From: DASTPP01 sp035762175
GTDB taxonomy: Bacteria > Myxococcota_A > Polyangia > Polyangiales > Polyangiaceae
DNA length: 64,000 bases
Direction: 5' to 3'
Assembly: GCA_035762175.1 (NCBI GenBank)
Contig: DASTPP010000021.1
Location: 37,376-101,375, forward strand
Positions 23,949-33,700 of this stretch are shown here, piece by piece. The number at the start of each line of letters is the position of its first letter. Positions within the stretch are counted from its first letter, which is position 1. The position numbers and the translations under genes were made by a program. The notes below the pieces were generated by a model. That model saw only the letters and a list, made by a program, of their open reading frames with translations. It did not search any database and had not been told where the DNA came from.

Positions 23949-25202
23949 ATGACCGAACCGATGAAGCGAACGATGGCGGCGGTGCGCGAGCTCGGGCAGA
24001 TGATCGAGAGCCGGTGGCGCGCGCGCCGCTACGACGATCTCGCCTTCGCCGAGATCGCCCAGGTCGCCCTCGGCGAGTGCCCGCTGCACCTGCGCGCCGA
24101 CCCGCGCGAGGTACTCGCGTGGGTGCTGTCCGACGAGCAGATGCCCCCGCAGCTGAGCCCCCCCGGGCCCGCGGCCTCGGCGCAGTTCGGCCAGCCGCCG
24201 GTCACGGCCTTCTCGACCCGGCGCTTCGTCATCGACTTTCTCTTCTGGCGCGACGGCACGACGGCCATCCACGATCACGCGTTCGACGGCGCGTTCCAGG
24301 TGGTGTGTGGCTCGAGCGTGCACGGCGAGTGGGCCTTCACGGCCGAAGAGCGGGTCAACGAGCTCGTGTCGTTCGGCTCGCTCGCGCCGAAGCGCCTCGA
24401 GCTCCTCGGCGTCGGCGACACCCGCCCGATCCGGCGCGGCGCCGGGTTCGTCCATTCGTTGTTTCACATGGACCACCCCTCGGTGAGCGCGGTCGTGCGC
24501 ACGTGCACGCTCGCCGACGTGCTGCAGCAGCAGTACCTGCCGCCCGGCCTCTCGCTGACGAGCTTCAACCAGGACTGGCGCCGGGCCCTGCGCCTCGAGT
24601 CGCTGCGGGCGCTACGCGACTTCGACCGCAAGGGCTTCGAGGCCGCGCTGCGCGAAGAGGCCCGGCGGCAGGAGCCCGCGGGGCTCTTCGAGCTGCTCCG
24701 CCGCCTGCCCGAGGAGACCGGGCTGATCGTCGAGGCGGCGCGCCCCGCCCTCGGCGGGCGCGTCGACCGGCTCGTCGCCGCGCGCGACGAAGACCAGCGC
24801 CGGACCGGCATCGCCCTGCGGCGCCGGCACGTCCGGTCGCCCGAGCACCGCTTCTTCCTCGCGGCGCTGGCGAACGCGCCCGACCGCGGGCACCTGCTCG
24901 GGCTGGTGTCCGCCCGCCACCCCGAGGCGCCGCCGCTCGAGACCGTGCTGCGCTGGGTGGGCGAGCTCGCGGGCGTGCCCTCGCGGGGCGACCCCGCGCG
25001 GAACGCCCTCGGCCTGCCCGGCGAGGGCGGGTACACCGAGGTCTTGCGGTACGCGCTCGAGGGCCTGTCGCTGCCCGAGATCGAGGCGCGCGTCGCGGAC
25101 GAGTTCGAGGTCGAAGACCCGGCCGAGCAGCGCGAGGCGCTCGCGGCGATGTACCGCTTCGTGCGCGACGACTCGATCTTCAAGACCGTCGTCGCGCCCT
25201 GA
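23949..25202 (+). CDS. Cupin-fold protein, possible metal-dependent dioxygenase
   Basis: 417 residues. Cupin motif 1 reads IHDHAFDGAFQVV with metal-ligand candidates His108 and His110; motif 2 has His169 in GAGFVHSLFHMD. The arrangement resembles cysteine-dioxygenase-like cupins, but the protein is twice their size; residues 240-417 form an unrecognised helical domain rich in Arg and Glu (PEHRFFLAALANAP, GYTEVLRYALEGLS). It is transcribed away from the lanthipeptide operon from a shared intergenic region, so co-regulation is likely. ATG 23949 begins MTEPMKRTMAAV; upstream codons in this frame look non-coding. Confidence 0.7.
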   Translation: MTEPMKRTMAAVRELGQMIESRWRARRYDDLAFAEIAQVALGECPLHLRADPREVLAWVLSDEQMPPQLSPPGPAASAQFGQPPVTAFSTRRFVIDFLFWRDGTTAIHDHAFDGAFQVVCGSSVHGEWAFTAEERVNELVSFGSLAPKRLELLGVGDTRPIRRGAGFVHSLFHMDHPSVSAVVRTCTLADVLQQQYLPPGLSLTSFNQDWRRALRLESLRALRDFDRKGFEAALREEARRQEPAGLFELLRRLPEETGLIVEAARPALGGRVDRLVAARDEDQRRTGIALRRRHVRSPEHRFFLAALANAPDRGHLLGLVSARHPEAPPLETVLRWVGELAGVPSRGDPARNALGLPGEGGYTEVLRYALEGLSLPEIEARVADEFEVEDPAEQREALAAMYRFVRDDSIFKTVVAP

Positions 25203-25214
25203 GGCCCCGCGCGG

Positions 25215-25246
25215 CCGGGCCCTTCGGCGGGGGGCCGGGGGCCCGG
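25215..25246. terminator. GC hairpin between convergent genes
   Basis: Arms 25215-25222 (ccgggccc) and 25239-25246 (gggcccgg) lie in the 57 bp between the stops of the cupin gene and the convergent TPR gene. No U-run on either strand, so a terminator role is tentative. Confidence 0.3.
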
Positions 25247-25259
25247 GCGCGCGGGCGGG

Positions 25260-28200
25260 TCAGGCGCGCGAGCGGGCCTCGAAGTAGGCGTCGCTGACGC
25301 TGTAGATGACGAGGTCGCGCGCCTCGGCGTTGCGGCCGACCCAGGTGAGCCGCTCGGCGCCGCCGGGCGGCGGGCCGCCGGCGAGGCCGGCCGCGGCGGC
25401 GATGGCCGAGAGGGCGAGGCCGATGTCGCCGAGGGCGAGCAGGGCGGAGCGGTTGCCCCAGGCGTTCGACGCGGTCTGCAGCGTGCTCGCGCGGTTGCCG
25501 AGCGAGGAGATGACCTCGAGGGCGAGCACGGAGGCGTCGTTGCTGAGGGCGTCGGGCATCGAGCGCTGGATGCGCGCGCGGTAGTCTTGCAGCTTGTTCG
25601 GGTCGACGCCCTGGGGCTGCCAGTGCGGGGCGAGCGTCTGCAAGAACGCGGCGACGAGGGGCCAGAGCTCGATGGGGGCGGTGCGGGCGAAGGCGGCGAC
25701 GTGCCCTTGCAAGATCTTGAGGGCGCGCAGGAGCAGGAAGGGGCGGGCCTTCTGGTGCTGCTCGCCGAGCAGCGAGGGCCCGAGCACGAGCGTCGGGGGG
25801 TTGGACGCGGCGGGCAGGCAGACGGCGCCGAGGCTCGGGGCGACGTAGACGTGGGGCGGGGCGAGGCCGAAGGCGTCGGCGTACTCGTAGACCTCGTTGG
25901 GCGAGGCCTCGGCCTCGGGGGGCAGGGGCGAGGCGCGCATGCCGCGCAGGTCGAGGGCGGTGGCGCCGTCGAGCGCGTCGCCCGCCTGGCGCAGCAGGTT
26001 GCGGAAGGCGGGGGTGAAGAGCTCGGGGGCGAGCAGGTCGTCGAGGTCGGCGGAGAAGGCGCCGTCGCGGCCCTCGAGCTCGGAGGGCCGGCCCTCGAGC
26101 GCGGCGAGGGTGGCGGCGGCGACGCGGGCGGCGTCGGGGCGGCCGCGCAGCTCGAAGACGGTGGTGAGGTTGGCGAAGAAGTGCAGGTCGAAGCGGCCCG
26201 TGGTCAGGGCGCGCCGGGCGTCGGCGGCGGTGCGGTCGAGCAGCACGTTGGCGGCGGGCGCGGCGCCGCGCCGCAGGTGGAACTCGGCGAGCGCGCGCAG
26301 GGCGTGCGGGTCTTGCGGCGCCTCTTTGCGCAGGGCATCGAGGGTGGTCTCGGCCTTGCGGGCGTCGCCGCCCTCTTCGTGGAGGCGGGCGAGCTCGACG
26401 ACCCGGCGCCGGCGCAGGGCGGCGTCGTCGCCGGCGGCGGCGACGAGGGCCTGCTGCTCGTTCAGGGCGCGGGCGAGGTCGCCGGCGGCGAAGAAGATGG
26501 CGACGAGGCGCTCGCGCGCGCCCTCGTCGTTCGGGGCGCGGCGCAGGACCTCGTTGTAGGCGGACTCGGCGCGCTCGGGGTCGGGGCGCTCGTCTTCGTA
26601 GAGGCGGCCGAGGCGGCGGTAGAGCTCGACCTGGGCGTCGGGCTCGGGCGTCAGGCGCACGAGCTGCAGGAGCGCGCGCTCGACGCCGTCCCAGTCGCCC
26701 TCACGGGCCGAGACGTCGGCGAAGGCGCGCAGGGCGTCGACGTGGTCGGGGTTCTGTTCGAGGGCGGACGAGAGGGCGAGCTTGGCGGCGGTGACGTCGC
26801 CGACCTCGGCGAGGGCGCGCCCGCGCTCGACCTCGAGGCGGGCGCGCTCGGCCGGGTCGGTGACGCCCTGCAGGCGCCGCTCGAGCAGGAGCGCGAGCTT
26901 CGAGCGCTCGCCGGTCTCGACGTAGAGGGCCTGCAGGCGGGCGAGGGCGCCCTCGAGGTTCGGGTCGCACTCGACGGCCGACTCGAGGGCGGCCGAGCCG
27001 CGCTCGCGGTCGCCGACGTGCTCGAGCCAGAGCGAGGCGGCGTGGTGGTAGAAGCGGGCCTGGTGGGCGCGCACGCGGCTCGAGGCGGCCGCTTCTTCGA
27101 GGGCCAAGGCGGCGCGGTCGAAGGCGCCGGCCTGCCCGAGCAGCTCGACCTGCAAGAGGTGCGCGGGGGCGTACTCGGGCACGCGGTCGAGCACCTCGGC
27201 GACCAGCTCGAGCGCCTCGTCGCGGCGGCCGGTGGCGGCGGCGGCCTCGGCGGCGCGGAAGAAGAGGGCGGCCTGCTCGACCGGCTGGTCGGTCTCGTAG
27301 CCGAGCGCGCGCGAGGCGCGGAAGAGCGCGGCGTGGTCGCCGCGGGCGCGGGCGTGGGCGAGCGTCTGGCGCAGGGCCCAGAGGTTCGACTCGCTCGCCG
27401 CGGCGGCGCGCTCGACCAGGGCGTGGGTGGCCTCCCAGGGCTGCGAGCGCAGGCGCAGCCGCGCGGCCGAGCGCGCGTGCGCGGCCGCCTCGGCGCCCTC
27501 GGCGTGCTTGGCGACGTCGGCGAAGAGCGGCTCGAGATCGTCTTCGCGGCCGCCGGCGATGAGCGCCTGCTCGAGGTGGCGCAGGCTGGGCAGCGAGGAG
27601 GGGGCGATCTCGAGGATGGACCGATGCCAGAGCAGGCTGCCGGCGGGGTCCTTGCGGGGGCCGGCGTCGAGCGCGGCGAGCTTCTCGTAGATCTCACACT
27701 CGTCGGCGGGGTCCTCGGCGCGGCGCGCGGCCTCCATGAGCTCTTCGCGCACGCGCGCGGCGCCGGGGCCGAGGGCGTCGAGGCGCTCCTTGGCGACGCG
27801 GGCGAGGGGCGTCGGGCCCGCCTCGACGGCGCGGGCGGCGTAGCGCGCGGCGCGGTCGGCCTCGCCCTGCTGCTCGAAGGCCCAGGCGGCGAGAAGCGAG
27901 AAGCGGGCGCGGGCGGCCCCCTCGGCGGCGTCGGCGCGCGCGGCGAGCCAGGCGGGCCGGTCGTCGCGGGGCTCGGGCGAGAGCCGGTCGCAGAGCTCGC
28001 GCAGCGCGACGTCCTCGGGGCGGGCGACGCAGGCCTGGTCGAGCAGCGAGGCGGCGAGCGCCTCGTCTTCGCCGGCGACGAGCAGCGCCTCGCGCACGAG
28101 CTCGTGCGCGGTCTCGACGAGGTCGTCGCTGGCGTCGCGGCGCCTTCGCACCCAGCGCAGCACGGCGTCGAGGTCGCCCGCGGCGCGGCCGAGGCGGCTG

Positions 28201-30767
28201 CCGAGCGCGGAGGCGAAGGGCAGCTCGGGGGCGAGCTCGCCCGCGCGCTCGAGCAGCTCTTGGACGTTCTCGCCCCGCTCGGCGCGCCGCAGCGCCGCCT
28301 CGATGAGCCAGAGCGCGCTGCGCAGCGGCGACGAGTCGCCGGCGCCCTCGGCGAGCGCCTCGAGCGCGGCGGGGGCCTCTTCGCCGTCGTGGGCGATGCA
28401 GACGCGGGCGGCCGGCTCGCTCGTCGGGTCGAGCTCGAGCGCGCGGCGCGCCTCGTCGAGGGCGTGCTCGGGGGCGCCGCCGAGCTCGTAGACGAGCGCG
28501 GCGGCGAGGGCGCGGTCGCGCTCGTCGGCGAGCGAGGCGTCGGGGCCCTGCGGCCAGGCGGCGAGCGCGGCGGCGAGGTCGCCGGCCGCGCCCGCCTCGG
28601 CGTGCGCCTCGAGCTCGAGGGCGCGCACGACGGCGCCCTCGGCGTTGGCGGCGGCGACGTCCAGCATGCGCGACTCGAGGTCGGCCTCGTCGTGGGTGAG
28701 GGCGCGGCCGAGGGCGGCGAGCGCGCGCGTGGCCGGGTCGCCGACGGCGGTCGGGGCGCGGACGCCCGCGGCGAGCGACTCGACGGCGGCGGCGAGCGGG
28801 GCGCACTCGGGCGCGGCCGAGAGCTCGGCCAGGGCGGCGACCAGCGCGTCGGCCGGCGCCGCGGTGAGGGCCCCGAAGGCGACCTGTTCGGCGTCGCTGA
28901 AGGTGCGCCCGACGGTGACGATGGCCCGCGCGCCCTCGACGTCGCCGAGCTCGAGCTTGGCGTCGGCGAGCGCGCGCGAGGCGAGCACGGGGTGGGGGCC
29001 GTTCTGCAGGGTCTCGAGGGGCTCGAGCGCCTTCGGGCGCGCCTCGCGCTCGCACGCGGCGAGGGCGGCGGCGAGCCAGAGCGCGCCCTCGCCGATGGTG
29101 CGCAGCTGCTGCAGCGCGGTGAGCGCGTCGGCGGCGGCGCCGACCTGCCCCTCGGCCCAGGCGGCGCGCAGGCGCGGCAGGGCCTCGTAGGGCGAGCGCG
29201 GCGCCTGCTCGAAGGCGCCGCGCATGGCCGCGAGCGAGGCCGAGGCGTGCACGAGCGGCGCGAGGGCCACCGACTCGGCCCAGCGGTGGCGCGAGGCGGC
29301 GGGGCCGGGCTCGCCGAGCGCGGGGGCGGCCTTGGCGATGTGGGGGCGGGGGTCGGGCGGGTGCGCGCGGGCGGCCAGCTCGAGCCGCTTGGACGCGCCG
29401 TCGCGGTCGCCGAGCGCGCGGCAGATCTCGGCGCCGACGAAGGCCGCGTGGGCGCGGGCCTGGGGCGAGGGGGCGACGCGGGTCTCGGCGTCGAGCCCCG
29501 CGAGCATGGCGGCGGTGTCGCCGCGCCGCGCGGCCCCCGCGCGCGCCTGCCGGTGCGCGAAGGGCAGCTGCGGGGCGAGCTCGACGGCCTCGGCGGCGGC
29601 CGCGTCGGCCTCGTCTTCGTTGCCGGCCATGGCCCAGAGCTCGCTCACGGTGAGCAAGAGCCCCGCGCGCGCGGCCCGGTCGCCGCGCCGCCGCGCCTCG
29701 TCGGCGAGCCAGGCGGCCCGCTCGCGCCAGAGCTCGGCCGCGCCCGACTCGTCGAGGAACGCGGACGCCGGCCGCTCGTCGGGCCAGAACGCCTCGCCGG
29801 GCGGGGGCCGGGGGGGCGCCGAGCCCATCGGGCGGGCCAAGGCCTCGGGCCGCGTGGTCGGCCGCCGCTCGCCCTCGGCGCTCTCGGGCGGCAGCGACAC
29901 CGAGACGTCGTAGGACGGCTCGACGCTGTCGCCGCGCGAGCGCGTGGGCGCGTCGGCGAAGGGGGCTTTGTAGACGGCGTTCAGGCTCGCGCGCAGCGCC
30001 GACTCTTCGCGCAGATCGAGCACGTCGGTCGCGTCGTCGGGCGAGTAGTCGCGCTGCGCGGGGGCGTAGAGCTGGGGCCCCTGGCCGTAGGGGCGATCTT
30101 CGCCCGGGCGCGGCGGGCCCCCGGGCGCGGCGCCGGGCTGGGCCCCGCGCGCCCGCGGCAGGCGCGTGCTGACCGGGGTCGGCACCGCCGGCGGCCGCGG
30201 CAGCGCGGGCTCGGGCGCCTCGTCGAAGGGGCTCGAGGGCTCGAACGCGCGCGGCGCCGGGGGCCGGGTCGCGCCCGGATCGTTGGCCGAGCGGCCGGCG
30301 GCCGGGCGGGGGGGCGGCAGCGGGGGCCGGCGCTGGGGCAAGAACTCGCGCGCCGAGGTGACGACCGAGCGGTCGTCGTCGGCCGACGAGCGGGCGCTCT
30401 TCGCCGACGCGCCCGGGTCGGCGGGCGGGAAGAAGGGCTGCTGCGTCGGCCGCGAGGGCTCGGCCATCGCGTCGCGGGTCGAGTTGAGCAGCTCGCGCGG
30501 CACCTCGCCGACCACGGTGCGCTCGTCTTCGTCTTCGTAGCTCTCGAAGAGCACCGGGCCCCGCGGCGGGTGCAGGCTGGGCAGGGGCGGCGGCGTCGTC
30601 TTGGCCGTGCCGGGCGGCGTCGGGACGCCGGGGCCCGGGGGCGAGGCCTGGGGCACGGGCGGGGTGGGCGCGGCGGGCACGCCGGGCCCGGGGCCCTCGA
30701 CCCCCTCGAGCAGGCTGTCCCAATCGGCGAGGGCGAGATCGGGCGGGAGGTTTCTGGGGTCGGTCAT
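25260..30767 (-). CDS. Giant TPR protein 2 (1835 residues)
   Basis: The N-terminal 310 residues are Pro-rich and disordered (ESYEDEDERTVVGEVP, many PPP runs). The rest is dozens of TPR-like helix pairs, e.g. AEAVELAPQLPFAHRQA, ARRALELDPTSEPAARV, ALSSALEQNPDHVDALRAFA and AYNEVLRRAPNDEGARERL. The last 250 residues form a non-TPR domain (YVAPSLGAVCLPAA, LVLGPSLL, LLLRALKILQGHVAAFA) also present in the neighbouring protein. No signal peptide or membrane segment. A cytoplasmic scaffold is likely; partner unknown. ATG 30767 is 3 nt after the stop of the upstream TPR gene, so the pair is translationally linked. Confidence 0.85.
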   Translation of the reverse strand: MTDPRNLPPDLALADWDSLLEGVEGPGPGVPAAPTPPVPQASPPGPGVPTPPGTAKTTPPPLPSLHPPRGPVLFESYEDEDERTVVGEVPRELLNSTRDAMAEPSRPTQQPFFPPADPGASAKSARSSADDDRSVVTSAREFLPQRRPPLPPPRPAAGRSANDPGATRPPAPRAFEPSSPFDEAPEPALPRPPAVPTPVSTRLPRARGAQPGAAPGGPPRPGEDRPYGQGPQLYAPAQRDYSPDDATDVLDLREESALRASLNAVYKAPFADAPTRSRGDSVEPSYDVSVSLPPESAEGERRPTTRPEALARPMGSAPPRPPPGEAFWPDERPASAFLDESGAAELWRERAAWLADEARRRGDRAARAGLLLTVSELWAMAGNEDEADAAAAEAVELAPQLPFAHRQARAGAARRGDTAAMLAGLDAETRVAPSPQARAHAAFVGAEICRALGDRDGASKRLELAARAHPPDPRPHIAKAAPALGEPGPAASRHRWAESVALAPLVHASASLAAMRGAFEQAPRSPYEALPRLRAAWAEGQVGAAADALTALQQLRTIGEGALWLAAALAACEREARPKALEPLETLQNGPHPVLASRALADAKLELGDVEGARAIVTVGRTFSDAEQVAFGALTAAPADALVAALAELSAAPECAPLAAAVESLAAGVRAPTAVGDPATRALAALGRALTHDEADLESRMLDVAAANAEGAVVRALELEAHAEAGAAGDLAAALAAWPQGPDASLADERDRALAAALVYELGGAPEHALDEARRALELDPTSEPAARVCIAHDGEEAPAALEALAEGAGDSSPLRSALWLIEAALRRAERGENVQELLERAGELAPELPFASALGSRLGRAAGDLDAVLRWVRRRRDASDDLVETAHELVREALLVAGEDEALAASLLDQACVARPEDVALRELCDRLSPEPRDDRPAWLAARADAAEGAARARFSLLAAWAFEQQGEADRAARYAARAVEAGPTPLARVAKERLDALGPGAARVREELMEAARRAEDPADECEIYEKLAALDAGPRKDPAGSLLWHRSILEIAPSSLPSLRHLEQALIAGGREDDLEPLFADVAKHAEGAEAAAHARSAARLRLRSQPWEATHALVERAAAASESNLWALRQTLAHARARGDHAALFRASRALGYETDQPVEQAALFFRAAEAAAATGRRDEALELVAEVLDRVPEYAPAHLLQVELLGQAGAFDRAALALEEAAASSRVRAHQARFYHHAASLWLEHVGDRERGSAALESAVECDPNLEGALARLQALYVETGERSKLALLLERRLQGVTDPAERARLEVERGRALAEVGDVTAAKLALSSALEQNPDHVDALRAFADVSAREGDWDGVERALLQLVRLTPEPDAQVELYRRLGRLYEDERPDPERAESAYNEVLRRAPNDEGARERLVAIFFAAGDLARALNEQQALVAAAGDDAALRRRRVVELARLHEEGGDARKAETTLDALRKEAPQDPHALRALAEFHLRRGAAPAANVLLDRTAADARRALTTGRFDLHFFANLTTVFELRGRPDAARVAAATLAALEGRPSELEGRDGAFSADLDDLLAPELFTPAFRNLLRQAGDALDGATALDLRGMRASPLPPEAEASPNEVYEYADAFGLAPPHVYVAPSLGAVCLPAASNPPTLVLGPSLLGEQHQKARPFLLLRALKILQGHVAAFARTAPIELWPLVAAFLQTLAPHWQPQGVDPNKLQDYRARIQRSMPDALSNDASVLALEVISSLGNRASTLQTASNAWGNRSALLALGDIGLALSAIAAAAGLAGGPPPGGAERLTWVGRNAEARDLVIYSVSDAYFEARSRA

Positions 30768-30770
30768 GGC

Positions 30771-33700
30771 TTAGCGGACACCCATTCCGAGGCTCGTGCG
30801 GAGCTGGAGGTAGCCGGGGGACAGGACGAAGCGCAGGAGCCGCTCGGCGCGCGGCTGTCGCGCGGCCTGGGCGAGGCGGTCGCGCGGGGCCTGGAAGACG
30901 TCGGCGAGCACGACGGACACGTCGCCCGAGGCGACGGCGGCCATGCGGTCGAGGCTGCGCTGGGCCGACTCGGCCCAGACGCGCACGTCGGGCCGGGTGC
31001 GGGCGATCTCGGTGCAGACGAAGGGCAGGAGCTTCTTCGCCTTGCGCGAGAGCACGCGCCCGAGCTGCTTCTGCACGTCGCCGAGGATGGCGAAGGGCGG
31101 CGCCTCGACGTGCACGTCGGCGAGCTGGCAGGCGGCGACGGCGATGGCGGCGACGGTGACGTCGTCGCGCGTGCGCACGATGGTGGTGCCGCGGCGCAGG
31201 GCGAAGAGCTCGCGGGCGACGGCCTGGCGGGCGAAGGGCGCGAGCGGGCTGGTCACGCTCGGGCCGACCACGATCGCGGGGACCTCGCCCGCGACGCCCT
31301 GCACCCCGTAGGGGTCACGGCCGCCGATGTAGAGCTCGAACTCGACGAGCCCGAGCGCGCCCGCCCAGGCCGCGATCTCGTTGCGCAAGGGCAGGCCGCT
31401 CCGCGGGTCGATGCGCTCTTTCTTGCCGACCCCGAGCGCGTCGCGCGAGGGGCCGAGGGCGGCGCCGATGTCGGGGCCGAGCAGCTGAAAGAGGCTGACG
31501 AGCGGCCCCGAGTCGAAGGGGTCGCTGATGGCGGCGAGCATGCCGTCGGAGATCTGGATCTGCGGCGAGCGCGCCGCCCGCTGGTCGAGCGCGGCGAGGT
31601 CGCCCGCGACGCGCGCCTCGTCTTCGCCGAGCGCGACGAGGGCGCCGAGGCACGCCTGCAGGAGCGACAGGTCGTCGCCCGCGCGCGCCACGCGCGCCAG
31701 CAGGCCGACCAGGTCGCGCTCGAGCGCGGTGTGCGAGACGAGCTCGAGCAGCGCCCGCTTGCCCTCGTCGAGCAGGCGGGCCCGGTGCCCGGGTTCGAGG
31801 TCGAGGCGGGCGACGAGGTCGAGCGCCTCGCCGTCGCCGGGCAGCTCGCGCAGCAGGCACTCGGCCGCCTTGAGGGCGCGCGAGGGCGAGCCGACCCGGT
31901 CGCGCCAGAGCGCGAGGGCCGAGCGCGCGGCGGCGACGCGCCCCGGGGGCGCGTCGCGCTGCTCCATCAGGTCTTCGAACATCGTCGCCGCTTCTTGCCA
32001 CGCCCCCGTCTTGGCCGCGAGCGCCGCGAGCTTCTCGCGGATGGCGAGCGTCGCGAGCCCCGCGTCGCGCAAGCCGAGCAGGCTCTCGAGCGCCCGGTCG
32101 GGCCGCTCGAGCCGCTTCTCGAAGAGGTCGGCGGCGGCGACGGCGCTCATCAGCCGCTGCTTGGCCGGCGCCTCGTCGAGCGTCGCCAGGCGCGCGAAGG
32201 CCTCGGCCGCCTCGCCGTACTCGCCGCGCTTGAGCTGCATCTCGCCCGAGAGCGCCAGCGCGCCGACGTGGTCGGGCTCGAGCAGCGTGACGTTGGTGAG
32301 CGCGTCGATGGCGCCCGCCTGGTCGCCCTTCTTGCGCAGGACGCGGGCGCGCTCCCAGTAGAGCTTGACGATCTCGCCCGAGTCCTCGGCCACCTCGAGC
32401 CTGCGCGCGATGAGCTCGAGCAGCGCGTCGTCCTCGCCCCGCTCGCGCACGCGCCGGAAGAGCCGGTCGAAGGCGGCCGGGCGCCGCGGGTCGCGCGCGA
32501 AGGCCTCGGCGAGCGCCCGCTCGCCCTCCGCTTCGTTGCCGACCACGTCGAGGAAGACGAAGGCCGCTTGCTCCCAGAAGGCGGCGGCGCGCCCGTCGTC
32601 GAGGCAGAGCGCGCCGAGGCGCGCGGCGGCGTGGGCGGCGAGCGGCGCGTCGGCGGCGGCGCGCGCGGCCGAGCGCAGGCCCTCCCAGCTCGCCAGGTCG
32701 TCGGGGCGCGCCTCGACCAGGCGGCGGAAGGCGTCGAGCGCCTCGCGCGCGTCGCCCCGCGCCAGGTCCGACCAGCCCGCGAGCGCGAGCGCGTCGAAGG
32801 CCGCCGCGTCGCCGAGCGCGTCGCCGAGCCCGCGCAGCGCCGACGCCCGGCGCCGCGGGTCGCAGCCGGCCGGGGCCGCCTCGAGGTTGAAGAGCTGGGC
32901 GACCGGCTCGGCCACGGGCACCGGGTCGGGCAGCCGCCCGGGCTCGTCGAGCCAGGCGAGGAGCGAGGCGGTCGACTCTTCGGCCGCGCGCAGCGACCCC
33001 TCGAGGCAGGACGCGAGCAGCCGGTGCGCCTGCGCCTCGGTCGCCCGGTCGCCGGCGCGCACCGCGGCGGCCAGCCACTCGAGGCCCGACATCAGGTTCG
33101 GGTCGGCCGCGGCCCACTCGCCCGCGTAGCGCAGGTACTCGTCGGCGTCGCCGTCGAGGTCGCGCGCGATGCGCACCCGCTCCTGGCTGGCGAGCGCGAC
33201 GCCGACGCGCCCCATCTTCTCGAGCGCCCCGAGCGCCACGGCGACGGCGTTGCGGTCGACGAAGGCCGGCGCCCAGGCGAGCCGCCCGAGCGCGGCGGCG
33301 GCCGCCAGGTCGCTCGTGCCCCGCTCCTCGACGAGCGCGAGCGCCTCGAGCGCCTCGCCCTGGTCGCCGCCGGGCAGGCTCTCGAGCGCGAAGCGCTGCA
33401 GCGCCGCGAGCGTCGGGTCCTCGCCCCCCTCGGCCGCGAGCTTGAGCAGCTGCCGCCGCCCGGCCGGCGAGTCGGGGTCGGACAGGCGCAGCGCCCAGCG
33501 CACGAGCGGCGTCGCCGACTCGGCCGAGCCCGCGCGCGCCGCGGCGAAGGGCTCGAGCGCCGCGGCCTTGTCGCCCGCCGCCCAGAGCAAGAGGCCCGCC
33601 TCGAGGTGCAGCGCCGTGCCGAACTCGCGGTCCTCGAGCGACGAGGCGAGCTGGTGCAGCACCCGGGCCGCCTCGCGCGGCCGCCCGCCCTGGCGCGAGA

